The translations under genes and the position numbers were made by a program. Below the pieces are notes generated by a model. That model saw only the letters and a program-made list of their open reading frames with translations, searched no databases and was not told where the DNA came from. 64,000 nucleotides of DNA from positions 22,052-86,051 of the forward strand of contig MDLA01000194.1 of the NCBI GenBank assembly GCA_001730015.1, given 5' to 3'. Below, piece after piece: positions 36,469 to 45,374 of the stretch (the first letter of the stretch is position 1; every line of letters starts with the position of its first letter). The stretch comes from Chromatiales bacterium (ex Bugula neritina AB1). Lineage in GTDB: Bacteria > Pseudomonadota > Gammaproteobacteria > Granulosicoccales > Granulosicoccaceae.

Positions 36469-38565
36469 ATGACACCTGAACAGCGGGTCAATTTTAAACG
36501 CCTGATGAAGCCCCGGCACATCGCCTTTGTAGGCGGACATGACGCGCTGGTCGCTATCGGGGAAGCCCGTCGTATAGGCTACCCCGGTAAATTGTGGGCG
36601 GTAAATCCGAATAGAGAAACACTCGGCGGGCTGCCCTGCTTCAGTTCAGTTACAGACTTGCCACAAGCACCTGATGCTGTCTTTCTGGCGGTACCGGCGC
36701 AAATTGCCATACCCACCGTAGAAAAACTCCGCGACATGAAGGCCGGCGGTATTGTGTGTTATACCGCAGGCTTCGGCGAGCTGGGAGAAGATGGAAAAGC
36801 AAATGAACAGGCACTGATTAAAGCGGCAGGAGCCATGGCACTTGTTGGACCGAACTGCTACGGCGTGCTCAACTACCTTGATCGAACGGCACTGTGGCCA
36901 TTCGCACACGGCGGTGAAACGCCGGACTACGGCTGTGCCGTGATCACGCAAAGCGGCATGCTCTCGTCAGACCTTACCATGAGCCAGCGCTCCGTGCCGA
37001 TGACACACATGATCTCGATCGGCAACCAATCAGTTCTGGCTATAGAAAATTTCATTGATGTACTCAGCGAAGACAACCGGGTACGCGCTATTGGAGTGCA
37101 TATAGAAGGCTTAAAAGATGTTAGCGCCTTTGCCAGAGCAGCGATCAGGGCAGTTAAACGCAACACCCCGGTTGTGGCCTTTAAGACCGGATCATCCGCG
37201 ATAGGGAAATCCCTCACATCCAGTCATACCGGCTCGCTCTCGGGCGAAGACAATCTATACGATGCCTTGTTTCAACGCTGCGGCGTTGTTCGGGTATACA
37301 GCCCGGCAGAGCTTCTGGAAACACTTAAATTTCTATCTATATCCGGTGTACCGAAGAGCCCTGAATTAGCCGGGTTCACCTGCTCCGGTGGTGGTGCGAC
37401 GATGCTGGCTGATCATGCAGAGAAGATTGGCCTGCACTTTCCAGCCTTTAGCGAAACAGCAAGTGAGCAATTGGCCGGGCTGCTGCCCGACATAGCCACC
37501 GTAAGCAACCCTCTGGACTACACCACACCAATCTGGGGTCAGGCGCAATTTACACGGCCAGTATTCAGCGCCGCGATTCGCACAGGTGTTGAAGTTGCCA
37601 TACTGGTACAAGACTACCCGGCAGCGGGGCTGGATGAATCTAAAGATACATACCTTGCCGATGGCAATGCCTTTACCGATGCGGTACTCGACCAGGGAAT
37701 TCCTGCCGCGATCTGCAGTACGCTCCCCGAGAACCTGGATAGCCACACCCGGAATCACTTTGCAGCTCGTGGCGTTGCCCCGATGCAGGGGATCAACGAA
37801 GCGCTCGAAGCAATTGCAGCGGCCTGTCGATGGGGGGATCTGCACAAGCGGATTCTAAATGAGGAACCTCGTGCGTTGATCACCACTGGCGCACCGCCCT
37901 GCAATACGGTCGAACCCACTGACGAGGTTACAGCTAAAAACTGGCTGAAAAACGCCGGTATCAGTATTCCTGACGGGCATCAGTGTACCGCAGCAGATGC
38001 ACCTGCTGCGGCAATGCAACTCGGCTTTCCGGTTGTATTGAAAATGGTCGATAGCTCACTGATGCATAAAACAGAAGCCGGGGCGGTTCAAACCGGCCTT
38101 CTATCCAGCCAGAGCGTAGCAGCTGCAGTCGAGCAAATGCAGGCCGATGTAATGAACTATAAACCTGACCTGACAAGCGATCAGTTTCTGGTTGAGCGCA
38201 ATATGCCTGCACCGATCACCGAATTGATGGTTTCAGTCAGGTGGGACACTCAATTTGGCTGGGTGTTAACTCTGGGAAGCGGTGGAGTTCTGGTTGAACT
38301 GCTGGACGATGTAGCTACTGTGCTTTGGCCGGCAAGCAGTAACGATCTATTAGATGCGATCAAATCACTAAAGGTTTATCGTCTCATGAATGGTTTCCGG
38401 GGCAAGCCTAAAGCCGATATGGATAAATTAATAGAAACTGTTGTGGCGATTGTGCAGTTTGCCCGCAGCACCGAACATTCAATTGTAGATATCGAGATCA
38501 ACCCGCTGTTTGTATACGAGCAGAGCTGCTGCGTTGTCGATGCGTTAATTCATATAGGTGAATAA
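36469..38565 (+). CDS. ADP-forming acyl-CoA synthetase (CoA-binding plus ATP-grasp fusion)
   Basis: 698 residues. CoA-binding domain (about 15-140), ligase domain with the phospho-histidine motif SSHTGSLSG (His253), and a C-terminal ATP-grasp domain (about 480-698: VVLKMVDSSLMHKTEAGAVQTGL, EINPLFVY). It forms acyl-CoA from a carboxylate, CoA and ATP with release of ADP. Because it closes the carnitine module, the likely substrate is gamma-butyrobetaine, crotonobetaine or carnitine, replacing the AMP-forming CaiC. GAGGAA lies upstream of the ATG; 85-base gap after the dehydrogenase. Confidence 0.87.
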   Translation: MTPEQRVNFKRLMKPRHIAFVGGHDALVAIGEARRIGYPGKLWAVNPNRETLGGLPCFSSVTDLPQAPDAVFLAVPAQIAIPTVEKLRDMKAGGIVCYTAGFGELGEDGKANEQALIKAAGAMALVGPNCYGVLNYLDRTALWPFAHGGETPDYGCAVITQSGMLSSDLTMSQRSVPMTHMISIGNQSVLAIENFIDVLSEDNRVRAIGVHIEGLKDVSAFARAAIRAVKRNTPVVAFKTGSSAIGKSLTSSHTGSLSGEDNLYDALFQRCGVVRVYSPAELLETLKFLSISGVPKSPELAGFTCSGGGATMLADHAEKIGLHFPAFSETASEQLAGLLPDIATVSNPLDYTTPIWGQAQFTRPVFSAAIRTGVEVAILVQDYPAAGLDESKDTYLADGNAFTDAVLDQGIPAAICSTLPENLDSHTRNHFAARGVAPMQGINEALEAIAAACRWGDLHKRILNEEPRALITTGAPPCNTVEPTDEVTAKNWLKNAGISIPDGHQCTAADAPAAAMQLGFPVVLKMVDSSLMHKTEAGAVQTGLLSSQSVAAAVEQMQADVMNYKPDLTSDQFLVERNMPAPITELMVSVRWDTQFGWVLTLGSGGVLVELLDDVATVLWPASSNDLLDAIKSLKVYRLMNGFRGKPKADMDKLIETVVAIVQFARSTEHSIVDIEINPLFVYEQSCCVVDALIHIGE

Positions 38566-38617
38566 ACAACATTCGGGTATTCTCTACAGGAAAATCGCCC
38601 CTATACGCAGTGAGACT

Positions 38618-40498
38618 TCACCCCGCAGCTTTCACCACTATTGCCGGTTCCTCAGCCTCTGCACGTGTGGCCTGCTGCTTCAGCATATCTGCCACCTCTG
38701 AAGCACTACATGGCTTGCTAATCAAGTACCCTTGCGCAAACCGGCAACCTTTCTCCCGAAGCCAGTTCAGCTGATTGAGGTTTTCCACGCCCTCGCCCAC
38801 GCAGCTTAGCTGCATGTCCGTGGCTATATTAAAAATACCATTGACTACTGCCTGCTTGCATCGGTCATTTTCGAGCCCGTTAACAAAGGAGCGATCAATC
38901 TTGATGCTGTCAATCGGCATCTGAATCAGATAGCTCATCGACGCATAGCCGGTACCGAAATCATCTATCGCCAGTTGCACACCCGCATCACTTAACTGCT
39001 TAATCAGCAATGCTGCCTTTTCAGGATGGCTCAACAAGGCCGTTTCGGTCATTTCCAGTTCGAGTGCCTGTGGCTCTATACCGGATCGTTCAAGGGCCGT
39101 TACGACGCGTTCAAATAAATTGCTATTTCCGGAGAACTCTCTCGCCGATACATTAACCGCTATTCGCAGATCGGGGTTGTACTTATGCCAGTGGGCGAGA
39201 GATTCGAGAGCGTTTTTCAGTACCCAGCTCGTCAGATCGGCAATCAGCCCACTATTCTCGGCTATTGGAATAAAAACATCTGGTGGAATATTGCCAACTT
39301 CAGCGCTACGCCAGCGAAGCAGTGCCTCCACAGCAACAATCTGCCCGGTTACGATGTCAATTTGCGGTTGAAAAAGCAAATTAAATTCGTTATCGCGAAT
39401 GGCATGTGCCAGCGCCCTGCTTAACTGCACTTTGCGAGCAACAGCCTCCCCCAGCTCACGGGTATAGAACTGATATTGATTGCGACCCAGATCTTTGGCG
39501 CGGTACATGGCTATGTCTGCATTTTTAATCAGATCATCAACAGTGGTACCATCCTGCGGAAATCGACAAACTCCTATGCTGGCACTAACATCCAATTCAA
39601 ATGAACCGGTAAGTACCGAAGGTTTCATTGCGGTGACAACGCTACCCGCGATGTTTCTAAGCTCGGTATCGCTGGTTAACCCGGGCAGAAGAATTATAAA
39701 TTCGTCACCGCCTTCACGTGCCACGGTATAGGACGGGCCAAGAGTATTTACAATGCGCCCGGCAACTAACTGCAGCACCGTATCACCAACTGAATGCCCC
39801 AGCGTATCGTTAATCAGCTTGAACAGATCCAGATCCAGAAACAAAATGCCAATCGATTGCTGAAGCATTTCAGCCTGCTCAATAGAACTCTGCAGACGAC
39901 GGCGGAACTCTGCACGATTGCACAATCCGGTTAATGGATCAGTTGCCGACTGCGTGACAAGCTGTCGCAATAACGCCTCGCTCTGGTCGCGGGCTTTAAT
40001 GCGCTCGATAGTTGATCCGGTAAGGCGGGACAACGTTTCCACTACCGAGTAGGAATCGTCCGAGTGCAGCTCTATAGAGGGAGAGGCAATATTCACAACC
40101 CCTTCAACCGCCCCGCCACAGATGATAGGGAGCGACCACACGTGGTTCAGCCCGCTGGAACGCAAACTCCGGCCTTTTGCGGTTGTGGCGTATTCCAGAC
40201 TACTGACATAGCGACCATTGCCAGTGGCGAAGATCGGCCCCAGCCCCGATTCCGCGAGCGATATCAGCTGTCCGGTTTGATCTTCTACTTTTCCAACCAG
40301 ACCCAGCAGTCTGATATGTTCACCGTCGTCTTCCAGTTCACAATAGCTTACCCGCTTTGCGCCTACCAGACGCTCGGCACAAACGGCAACGTGATCCAGT
40401 ACATCCGGTATGGAGTTGGAAAGGGTCAACTGCTCTGCAACGCAATTTAGCTGTTCCAGATGCTCTGCATATAACTGACGGCGCATTGACGTAACCAT
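38618..40498 (-). CDS. GAF-GGDEF-EAL cyclic-di-GMP regulator
   Basis: 626 residues, no membrane helices. A GAF-like sensor (about 20-165) is followed by GGDEF with an intact EGGDEF site near 265 and LFLDLDLFKLINDTLGHSVGD. EAL follows with VEALLRW, NVSAREFSG, DDFGTGYAS and IDSIKIDRSF. All core catalytic residues visible for both activities, so the protein may make or degrade c-di-GMP or both. Expressed alone on the minus strand, convergent with the CoA ligase and downstream of the chemoreceptor-like gene. Signal unknown. Confidence 0.93.
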   Translation of the reverse strand: MVTSMRRQLYAEHLEQLNCVAEQLTLSNSIPDVLDHVAVCAERLVGAKRVSYCELEDDGEHIRLLGLVGKVEDQTGQLISLAESGLGPIFATGNGRYVSSLEYATTAKGRSLRSSGLNHVWSLPIICGGAVEGVVNIASPSIELHSDDSYSVVETLSRLTGSTIERIKARDQSEALLRQLVTQSATDPLTGLCNRAEFRRRLQSSIEQAEMLQQSIGILFLDLDLFKLINDTLGHSVGDTVLQLVAGRIVNTLGPSYTVAREGGDEFIILLPGLTSDTELRNIAGSVVTAMKPSVLTGSFELDVSASIGVCRFPQDGTTVDDLIKNADIAMYRAKDLGRNQYQFYTRELGEAVARKVQLSRALAHAIRDNEFNLLFQPQIDIVTGQIVAVEALLRWRSAEVGNIPPDVFIPIAENSGLIADLTSWVLKNALESLAHWHKYNPDLRIAVNVSAREFSGNSNLFERVVTALERSGIEPQALELEMTETALLSHPEKAALLIKQLSDAGVQLAIDDFGTGYASMSYLIQMPIDSIKIDRSFVNGLENDRCKQAVVNGIFNIATDMQLSCVGEGVENLNQLNWLREKGCRFAQGYLISKPCSASEVADMLKQQATRAEAEEPAIVVKAAG

Positions 40499-40700
40499 TT
40501 CCGAGCTGTGTCCTTTTTCGTACTTCCTAAATACCCACCAACTACCTTACAAACAGCCCTGCTAAAATCTACGCGATTAGCGAAATTTCTGCATTGCCAT
40601 CGATTACATAGAGATACTCTGAAATTTTCTACCGGGCCACGGTACACAAAAAACGCACCAATTTCCCGATAGTAATATAGGAATCGAAAAAATAAATGCA

Positions 40701-42368
40701 CTAACTCGCGTGCCGCTGCTCCGCTGAAACAACCGCGTTATTCAGCTGATTCAACGTTTCAAGCATTGCAAGACATAGCGAAACGTTGTTTGCGGAACCT
40801 TTGACTGCGACTTTCGCATCACTACCCAGTGCCAGTGATTTTTTTCTCACCTCCTGCATGCTGGTTGTTTGCAAGTGAAGCAGGTTCTGCACTAGATCGA
40901 TCGAATCGCGCGCCTGAGTCAGTATCGAAGCGAGCTGCTCAGACTTAAGTCGCACCTGTTCCCCGTCTTTCGACAATTGGTGTATATCGTCGTTTAGCTT
41001 ATTCATTGATAGATTAATGCGGTCAGAAAGTCCTGACAGCTCAATTACCAATTCGTCTATCTCTCTCGCGCATTGCCCTGCAGATGCAGCGAGCAGATTA
41101 ACCTCTGCGGCTACCACCGCAAACCCACGCCCCATATCGGCCGCCCGACTTGCCTCAATAGTTGCGTTCAGTGCAACTATATTTGTCTTATCGGATATAT
41201 CACCAACCTGTGCAGCCATCTTTTCTATGTTTAAAAACGATTCCCGGAACTGCCCCACCACTTTAATCGCATATTCTATTAAGTCCGCGGCATCATTGAC
41301 ATCGCCCAGTGTGACCAGCGCACCTTGAAAGAGATCCATCGCCATTGCCAGGGCTTCCCCGGCCACTATAGATCTCTGATCGCCCGCAAGGACTGTGGAT
41401 TCAGCACTTTCCGATAGCGCCGTAGCCTGCTCTGCTGTACCGACCCTCATGATTGAAGCAGCATTTACTTTTTTCGCATTTCCCGCAACGATTTCTACCT
41501 GCCCGAATGCATCGAAAACAGCGCTTGCGATATCTGCTGATTCCGCCTGATCTGTATCCTGAGTGATCGAATCTATTTTTTCCAGTGATGCCAGCGCATT
41601 TGATATGAGTTTCATGTTTGCAGCTGAGCCGTTAATCGACGAATTTACCCCTTCGGCCAACGTATGCATGTGTGTACCAATCTCAGACATCGATCGAGTC
41701 TGACTACGCGCTTCTTTATTGGTACGATCCGCGTCGCGGGATGTCTGATCGATAATTAGCTGTATTTGTTCCAGGCACCCACGGGTATTGCCGCTGTTTT
41801 CCCTGGCGGTAGCCATGTGATTGCGTAGTTGCCGAATTCTGTTAGCCAATTCAGTCGCGGTCGTTTGCAAACTCACAACAGACCCACGAATCAAGCGTGA
41901 ATTCTCTGCAGTGTTTTCAGCGAGGTTTTTCACTTGATCAGCCACAACAGTAAAACTAGCAGTACAGCCTAGCGTTCTGGCAGCCTCAACCCTGGCAATT
42001 ATAGAAACCAGATCTATACTCTGCGCTGTTTTTGCAATACTACCCGCTAGAATGTCAATTCTGAGTGAACAGTCGCCAAAGCTTGCAATCAATGCCTCAA
42101 CATCGCTGGTGAGCGCTGATCCACCCTCAACAGCACTCGTGATCGATAGCATCCGCTTAATAATGACCTCTGATTCGGCCAGTGTTTCACGACTGGTGCT
42201 GGCCACCTGTATGATCTGCTCGGACTGTTCGTGTGCTTCGCGCGCCATTTCGGCTGCTGCATCGGCAAAAGGTGCGCGATGTTTGGATACTTCGTTAACA
42301 CCTTTGGCGTTTTTGAAAATGGTGTTGCCTTGTGCATGTGCCTTCTGCAGAAGTGCTTCTATGCTCAT
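40701..42368 (-). CDS. Soluble methyl-accepting chemotaxis-like protein with two receptor tips
   Basis: 555 residues from the ATG at 42368 (a TTG lies five codons upstream). Almost entirely Ala/Ser/Glu-rich helix with no membrane segment or ligand domain. Near residues 388-445 of the longer frame is a clear MCP signalling tip (ISDKTNIVALNATIEASRAADMGRGFAVVAAEV). A second, weaker tip lies at 117-165 (AQSIDLVSIIARVEAARTLGCTASFTVVADQV). This suggests an internal duplication, one copy decayed. Partner CheA/CheW genes are not nearby. Probably a cytoplasmic signalling scaffold; function open. Confidence 0.82.
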   Translation of the reverse strand: MSIEALLQKAHAQGNTIFKNAKGVNEVSKHRAPFADAAAEMAREAHEQSEQIIQVASTSRETLAESEVIIKRMLSITSAVEGGSALTSDVEALIASFGDCSLRIDILAGSIAKTAQSIDLVSIIARVEAARTLGCTASFTVVADQVKNLAENTAENSRLIRGSVVSLQTTATELANRIRQLRNHMATARENSGNTRGCLEQIQLIIDQTSRDADRTNKEARSQTRSMSEIGTHMHTLAEGVNSSINGSAANMKLISNALASLEKIDSITQDTDQAESADIASAVFDAFGQVEIVAGNAKKVNAASIMRVGTAEQATALSESAESTVLAGDQRSIVAGEALAMAMDLFQGALVTLGDVNDAADLIEYAIKVVGQFRESFLNIEKMAAQVGDISDKTNIVALNATIEASRAADMGRGFAVVAAEVNLLAASAGQCAREIDELVIELSGLSDRINLSMNKLNDDIHQLSKDGEQVRLKSEQLASILTQARDSIDLVQNLLHLQTTSMQEVRKKSLALGSDAKVAVKGSANNVSLCLAMLETLNQLNNAVVSAEQRHAS

Positions 42369-42567
42369 ACAACAGACACGCAATAAAGACGCTGTCGGTG
42401 CAAAGGTGTGCTGCAGTAATAATGCACCATGTCATTCCATTGATGGCGGTATTTGGAAACTGAAATCGGGGCCGGACCGGACTCGTCGTTATACTCAGGC
42501 AGTATCCATTCCAGTTGAGGGCTCCAGCGTACAGTAACCGCCAAAGGCCTCAAGAATTCTGTAGCGG

Positions 42568-42825
42568 TTAATTGTCTGTAACGCTGGTATGCGATTGGTT
42601 TGAAATGGTATCTTCACGGCATACTGTGGCTACGCAGCTATACAAAGATACACAGTACGGCACCATGTAGGTCAGCATACAGCGGTACCATTGAACTGAT
42701 TCCCCGCCGAGAATATCGGTACCCTGGTTTATCGCATTAAGTATGGTTCCCACGACGGCGGCAACAATAATACTGCGTCGATGAATATCGGGTCTTCTCA
42801 AGACTTGTCGTGCTTTAACCAGCAA
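42568..42825 (-). CDS. NrtS-like small membrane protein (nitrate/nitrite transporter family)
   Basis: 85 residues with two hydrophobic helices: RRSIIVAAVVGTILNAINQGTDILGG and MLTYMVPYCVSLYSCVATV. The INQGD-like turn and the TYxVPYCVSxYS segment are the hallmarks of the NrtS family, small proteins linked to nitrate/nitrite transport in cyanobacteria and others. TTG start with GGGAG nine bases before it. Lies 200 bases upstream of the chemoreceptor-like gene on the same strand. No nitrate assimilation genes are nearby, so the transported ion is uncertain. Confidence 0.78.
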   Translation of the reverse strand: MLVKARQVLRRPDIHRRSIIVAAVVGTILNAINQGTDILGGESVQWYRCMLTYMVPYCVSLYSCVATVCREDTISNQSHTSVTDN

Positions 42826-43113
42826 ACGCTGACACTCCCATTTGTGCTGTCTGAATGTTACGGTACACTTTAAACACTATTTGGATATACAAAAGAACCC
42901 ACACACTGCGGGACTATCAAATCGTGTGCCGGTTCACATTGTAACCCGATACGCGATCGTAAAACTTGCGGAAAACGTTAGCGACAACGACCAGAAGAGA
43001 GTATCGAAAATTTCCAGCATCGCGACTTCTGATTCCCTGCCGTATTGCAAAACCCATCGATCCGGCGGCCTGACTCAGGTAGCCTTGCTGTACAGAAGCC
43101 ATCGAGAAAGAAG

Positions 43114-43749
43114 ATGCGTAAAGCACCCACCGGTCGACTCGCAGAGGTAACCGGCAAAGACGTAAATATCACCCCGGAAGCACACTACGATGACTGGGCC
43201 GACAGCTACGATACCGACCTGCTGCAGGAATACGGCTACTGTGCACATCGAATTGCGGTTAACGCGCTGTCAGAGCGGCTACCGGATACCAATGCCACCA
43301 TTATGGATGTTGGCTGCGGTACCGGGCTTGTCGGCGTGGAGCTGGCCGCTCTGGGTTATACCGTTATTGACGGCCTGGACATCTCGGCCAGAATGCTCGC
43401 CGAGGCGTCAAAACTTTCCATCTACCGACAATTAACCCGTGTTAATGCCGAAACAGACGAGAATACAGCTCAAACCAGCTACGACGCGGTAATCTCAGTC
43501 GGGACTTTCGGAGTCGGTCATATGGGTCCGAAGGGAATGAGTAAAGTTGGCATTCATGCTAAAGACGGCGGGTTGATCCTGCTGTTCATGAATGCAGAGC
43601 CATTTGTCGACCTCGACTTTCAATCTGAAATAGACAAGCTCAGCGCCGATAATTTCTGGACCCTTGAGACTATAGAGGATCACAATTATATGGACGCGCT
43701 GGATCGCCCCGGTAAGCTAATCATCGCCTCTCGAGGGCACTATGGGTAA
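43114..43749 (+). CDS. Class I SAM-dependent methyltransferase
   Basis: 211 residues from the ATG at 43114 (GAGAAAG upstream); an open frame reaches back 23 codons. SAM motif I is MDVGCGTGLVGVELAALG, acidic motif LDISARMLAEA, and YDAVISVGTFGVGHMGP matches motif IV. N-terminal HYDDWADSYDTDLLQEYGY is the common Methyltransf_11/12 start. The last 8 bases overlap the cupin gene (stop TAA inside ATGGGTAAAG), so the two are co-translated. Substrate unknown; a small sulphur or nitrogen compound is plausible next to a DMSP-lyase-family cupin. Confidence 0.87.
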   Translation: MRKAPTGRLAEVTGKDVNITPEAHYDDWADSYDTDLLQEYGYCAHRIAVNALSERLPDTNATIMDVGCGTGLVGVELAALGYTVIDGLDISARMLAEASKLSIYRQLTRVNAETDENTAQTSYDAVISVGTFGVGHMGPKGMSKVGIHAKDGGLILLFMNAEPFVDLDFQSEIDKLSADNFWTLETIEDHNYMDALDRPGKLIIASRGHYG

Positions 43750-44449
43750 AGACAACCTGGCAACCGTTGCTGGTGAATTTATAGAGTCCTTTTCGAATAT
43801 TCTTGAGCATCAGGATCTAACGCATTTTTCCAATACTCTGCGTTCGGTTATAACCGGCTCCGTGCAAAGCGGGCCGCGCCCTCCCATTCAACACCCTGCA
43901 ATGCAACACCTTCAGTCGATGTCACCCGCCATCACAAATTCTGCCATGCAAAACGCAGCGCAGACACTCGACTGGGGGCAGCTCTACGAAGGAGGTGGTA
44001 TAGACCCGGCACTTGCAGAGGGAATGTTTGCGGCACAGGCGGTCGGAACTTACGGAGTGTACCCGGGCGAAAGCGTGGCAGCCGGGCTTTTTCTACTGGC
44101 ACCAGGTGTTCACTACCCGCTACACACCCACGCTGCGCGGGAAGTCTACCACTGCCTGGCCGGAGAGGTTGAAATTACCCATCGCCTAAACGAAGCACCC
44201 GTAACGCTGTGCAAAGATCAATCGTCTGAAACTCCTTCAGGCAGACTCCATGCGCTGCAGACCGGCGCTAACCCCGTGCTGCTGGCCTATATATGGACCG
44301 GTGAAATCTCAGCACCCACCTGGTGGTGGGAGCAACAGAAAAACGGTGAGTGGCATCGAACAGCCTGGCGACGGCTACCGGGTGAAAGCTGGAAACCCGA
44401 ACGCCGTGAGCCGGTAGACGCCGCCGCCTTCGACAACGCGATGCTATAA
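43742..44449 (+). CDS. DMSP-lyase-family cupin (DddL/DddQ-like)
   Basis: 235 residues: a helical N-terminal half (about 1-95) and a C-terminal cupin. Metal and catalytic block: GLFLLAPGVHYPLHTHAAREVYHCLAG, giving His128, His130, Glu134 and Tyr136; the last ligand His170 in SGRLHALQT; then LAYIWTGEI. This arrangement is that of DMSP-lyase cupins, which release dimethyl sulphide and acrylate from dimethylsulphoniopropionate. The N-terminal domain and length fit the DddL/DddQ group. The substrate could be another methylated zwitterion. It is coupled to the methyltransferase upstream and followed by an oxygenase gene. Confidence 0.68.
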   Translation: MGKDNLATVAGEFIESFSNILEHQDLTHFSNTLRSVITGSVQSGPRPPIQHPAMQHLQSMSPAITNSAMQNAAQTLDWGQLYEGGGIDPALAEGMFAAQAVGTYGVYPGESVAAGLFLLAPGVHYPLHTHAAREVYHCLAGEVEITHRLNEAPVTLCKDQSSETPSGRLHALQTGANPVLLAYIWTGEISAPTWWWEQQKNGEWHRTAWRRLPGESWKPERREPVDAAAFDNAML

Positions 44450-44540
44450 GCGGGAACGACACCCTCAGGAACATTGCAGCCGCTTATTCAGTTGCAATAA
44501 CAGGGTATAATTTGCCTGCCACCAGCCACCGGATAGCACA

Positions 44541-45374
44541 GTGCTTGAATCGATACTAAATCTGCAGAAATACCCCATTGATAATTTGGCCAGCGAGGCT
44601 GCCACCTCACTGGTAGCCGCTGTACGCTCACAACTGGACACGGAGGGATCTTGCACACTGAAAAACTTTGTACAGGCCGATGCACTGCAGCAAATGGCGA
44701 CAGAAGCGGCATCGTTAATCGATCTGGCTTACGCTGGTCCTGCACAGGTCAGCCCGTATTTTTTCAATTACGCCATCGCAGATACCCTGGATGTTGACGA
44801 CAATCACCCGGTACATCGCAAAGGGAAACGCAACTTAAGCCAGGTTGCAGCCGACCTGATCCCCTCAGGCCATCTGCTAAGCCAGCTCTATCACAGCAAC
44901 TACATGACAGACTTTCTAGCCGAAGTTCTGCAGCAACCGGTCTATCGCAATCAAGACAAATATCAGTCACTAAACATATCGGTGATGAACAGTGGTGGCT
45001 GCCAGCAATGGCACTTTGACGGCGGAAATATGGTAACAACACTCCTGCTTCAGGCGCCGCTTGCCGGTGGTGTATTCGAATACGCACAGAACATCCGCTC
45101 AGATTCCGACGAAAACTTTGAAGCCGTAAGAAAAGTGCTCGACGGGGAGTCCGACAGAGTCAAAGCACTGGAACTGGAAGCCGGAACCCTGAGTCTGTTT
45201 CGCGGTCATTACTCACTGCACAGGGTGACCGAGGTTCAAGGGAAACGCCAGCGTTTGCAGGCGATTCTAGGATACAGCACACGGCCGGATCTTACCGGCA
45301 GCCTCAAGTCGAGTGCGCTTCACTATGGCGAACGTGTTTTGGCCGACAACGAATCGACATCGGGACACTACTGA
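44541..45374 (+). CDS. BesD/HalD-like Fe(II)/2-oxoglutarate oxygenase, second copy
   Basis: 277 residues, GTG start with GGA nine bases before. Iron ligands His158 and Asp160 in QQWHFDGG, His227 in GHYSLHRVTE, and Arg238 in KRQRLQAIL for 2-oxoglutarate. HxD rather than HxG means hydroxylase, not halogenase, chemistry. Shares TTLLLQAPLAGG and NIRSDSDENFE with the copy at 16104-16889, but they are clearly diverged. Lies 91 bases after the cupin gene. Its stop overlaps the stop of the convergent ABC ATPase gene by seven bases (CTACTGA). Confidence 0.82.
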   Translation: MLESILNLQKYPIDNLASEAATSLVAAVRSQLDTEGSCTLKNFVQADALQQMATEAASLIDLAYAGPAQVSPYFFNYAIADTLDVDDNHPVHRKGKRNLSQVAADLIPSGHLLSQLYHSNYMTDFLAEVLQQPVYRNQDKYQSLNISVMNSGGCQQWHFDGGNMVTTLLLQAPLAGGVFEYAQNIRSDSDENFEAVRKVLDGESDRVKALELEAGTLSLFRGHYSLHRVTEVQGKRQRLQAILGYSTRPDLTGSLKSSALHYGERVLADNESTSGHY

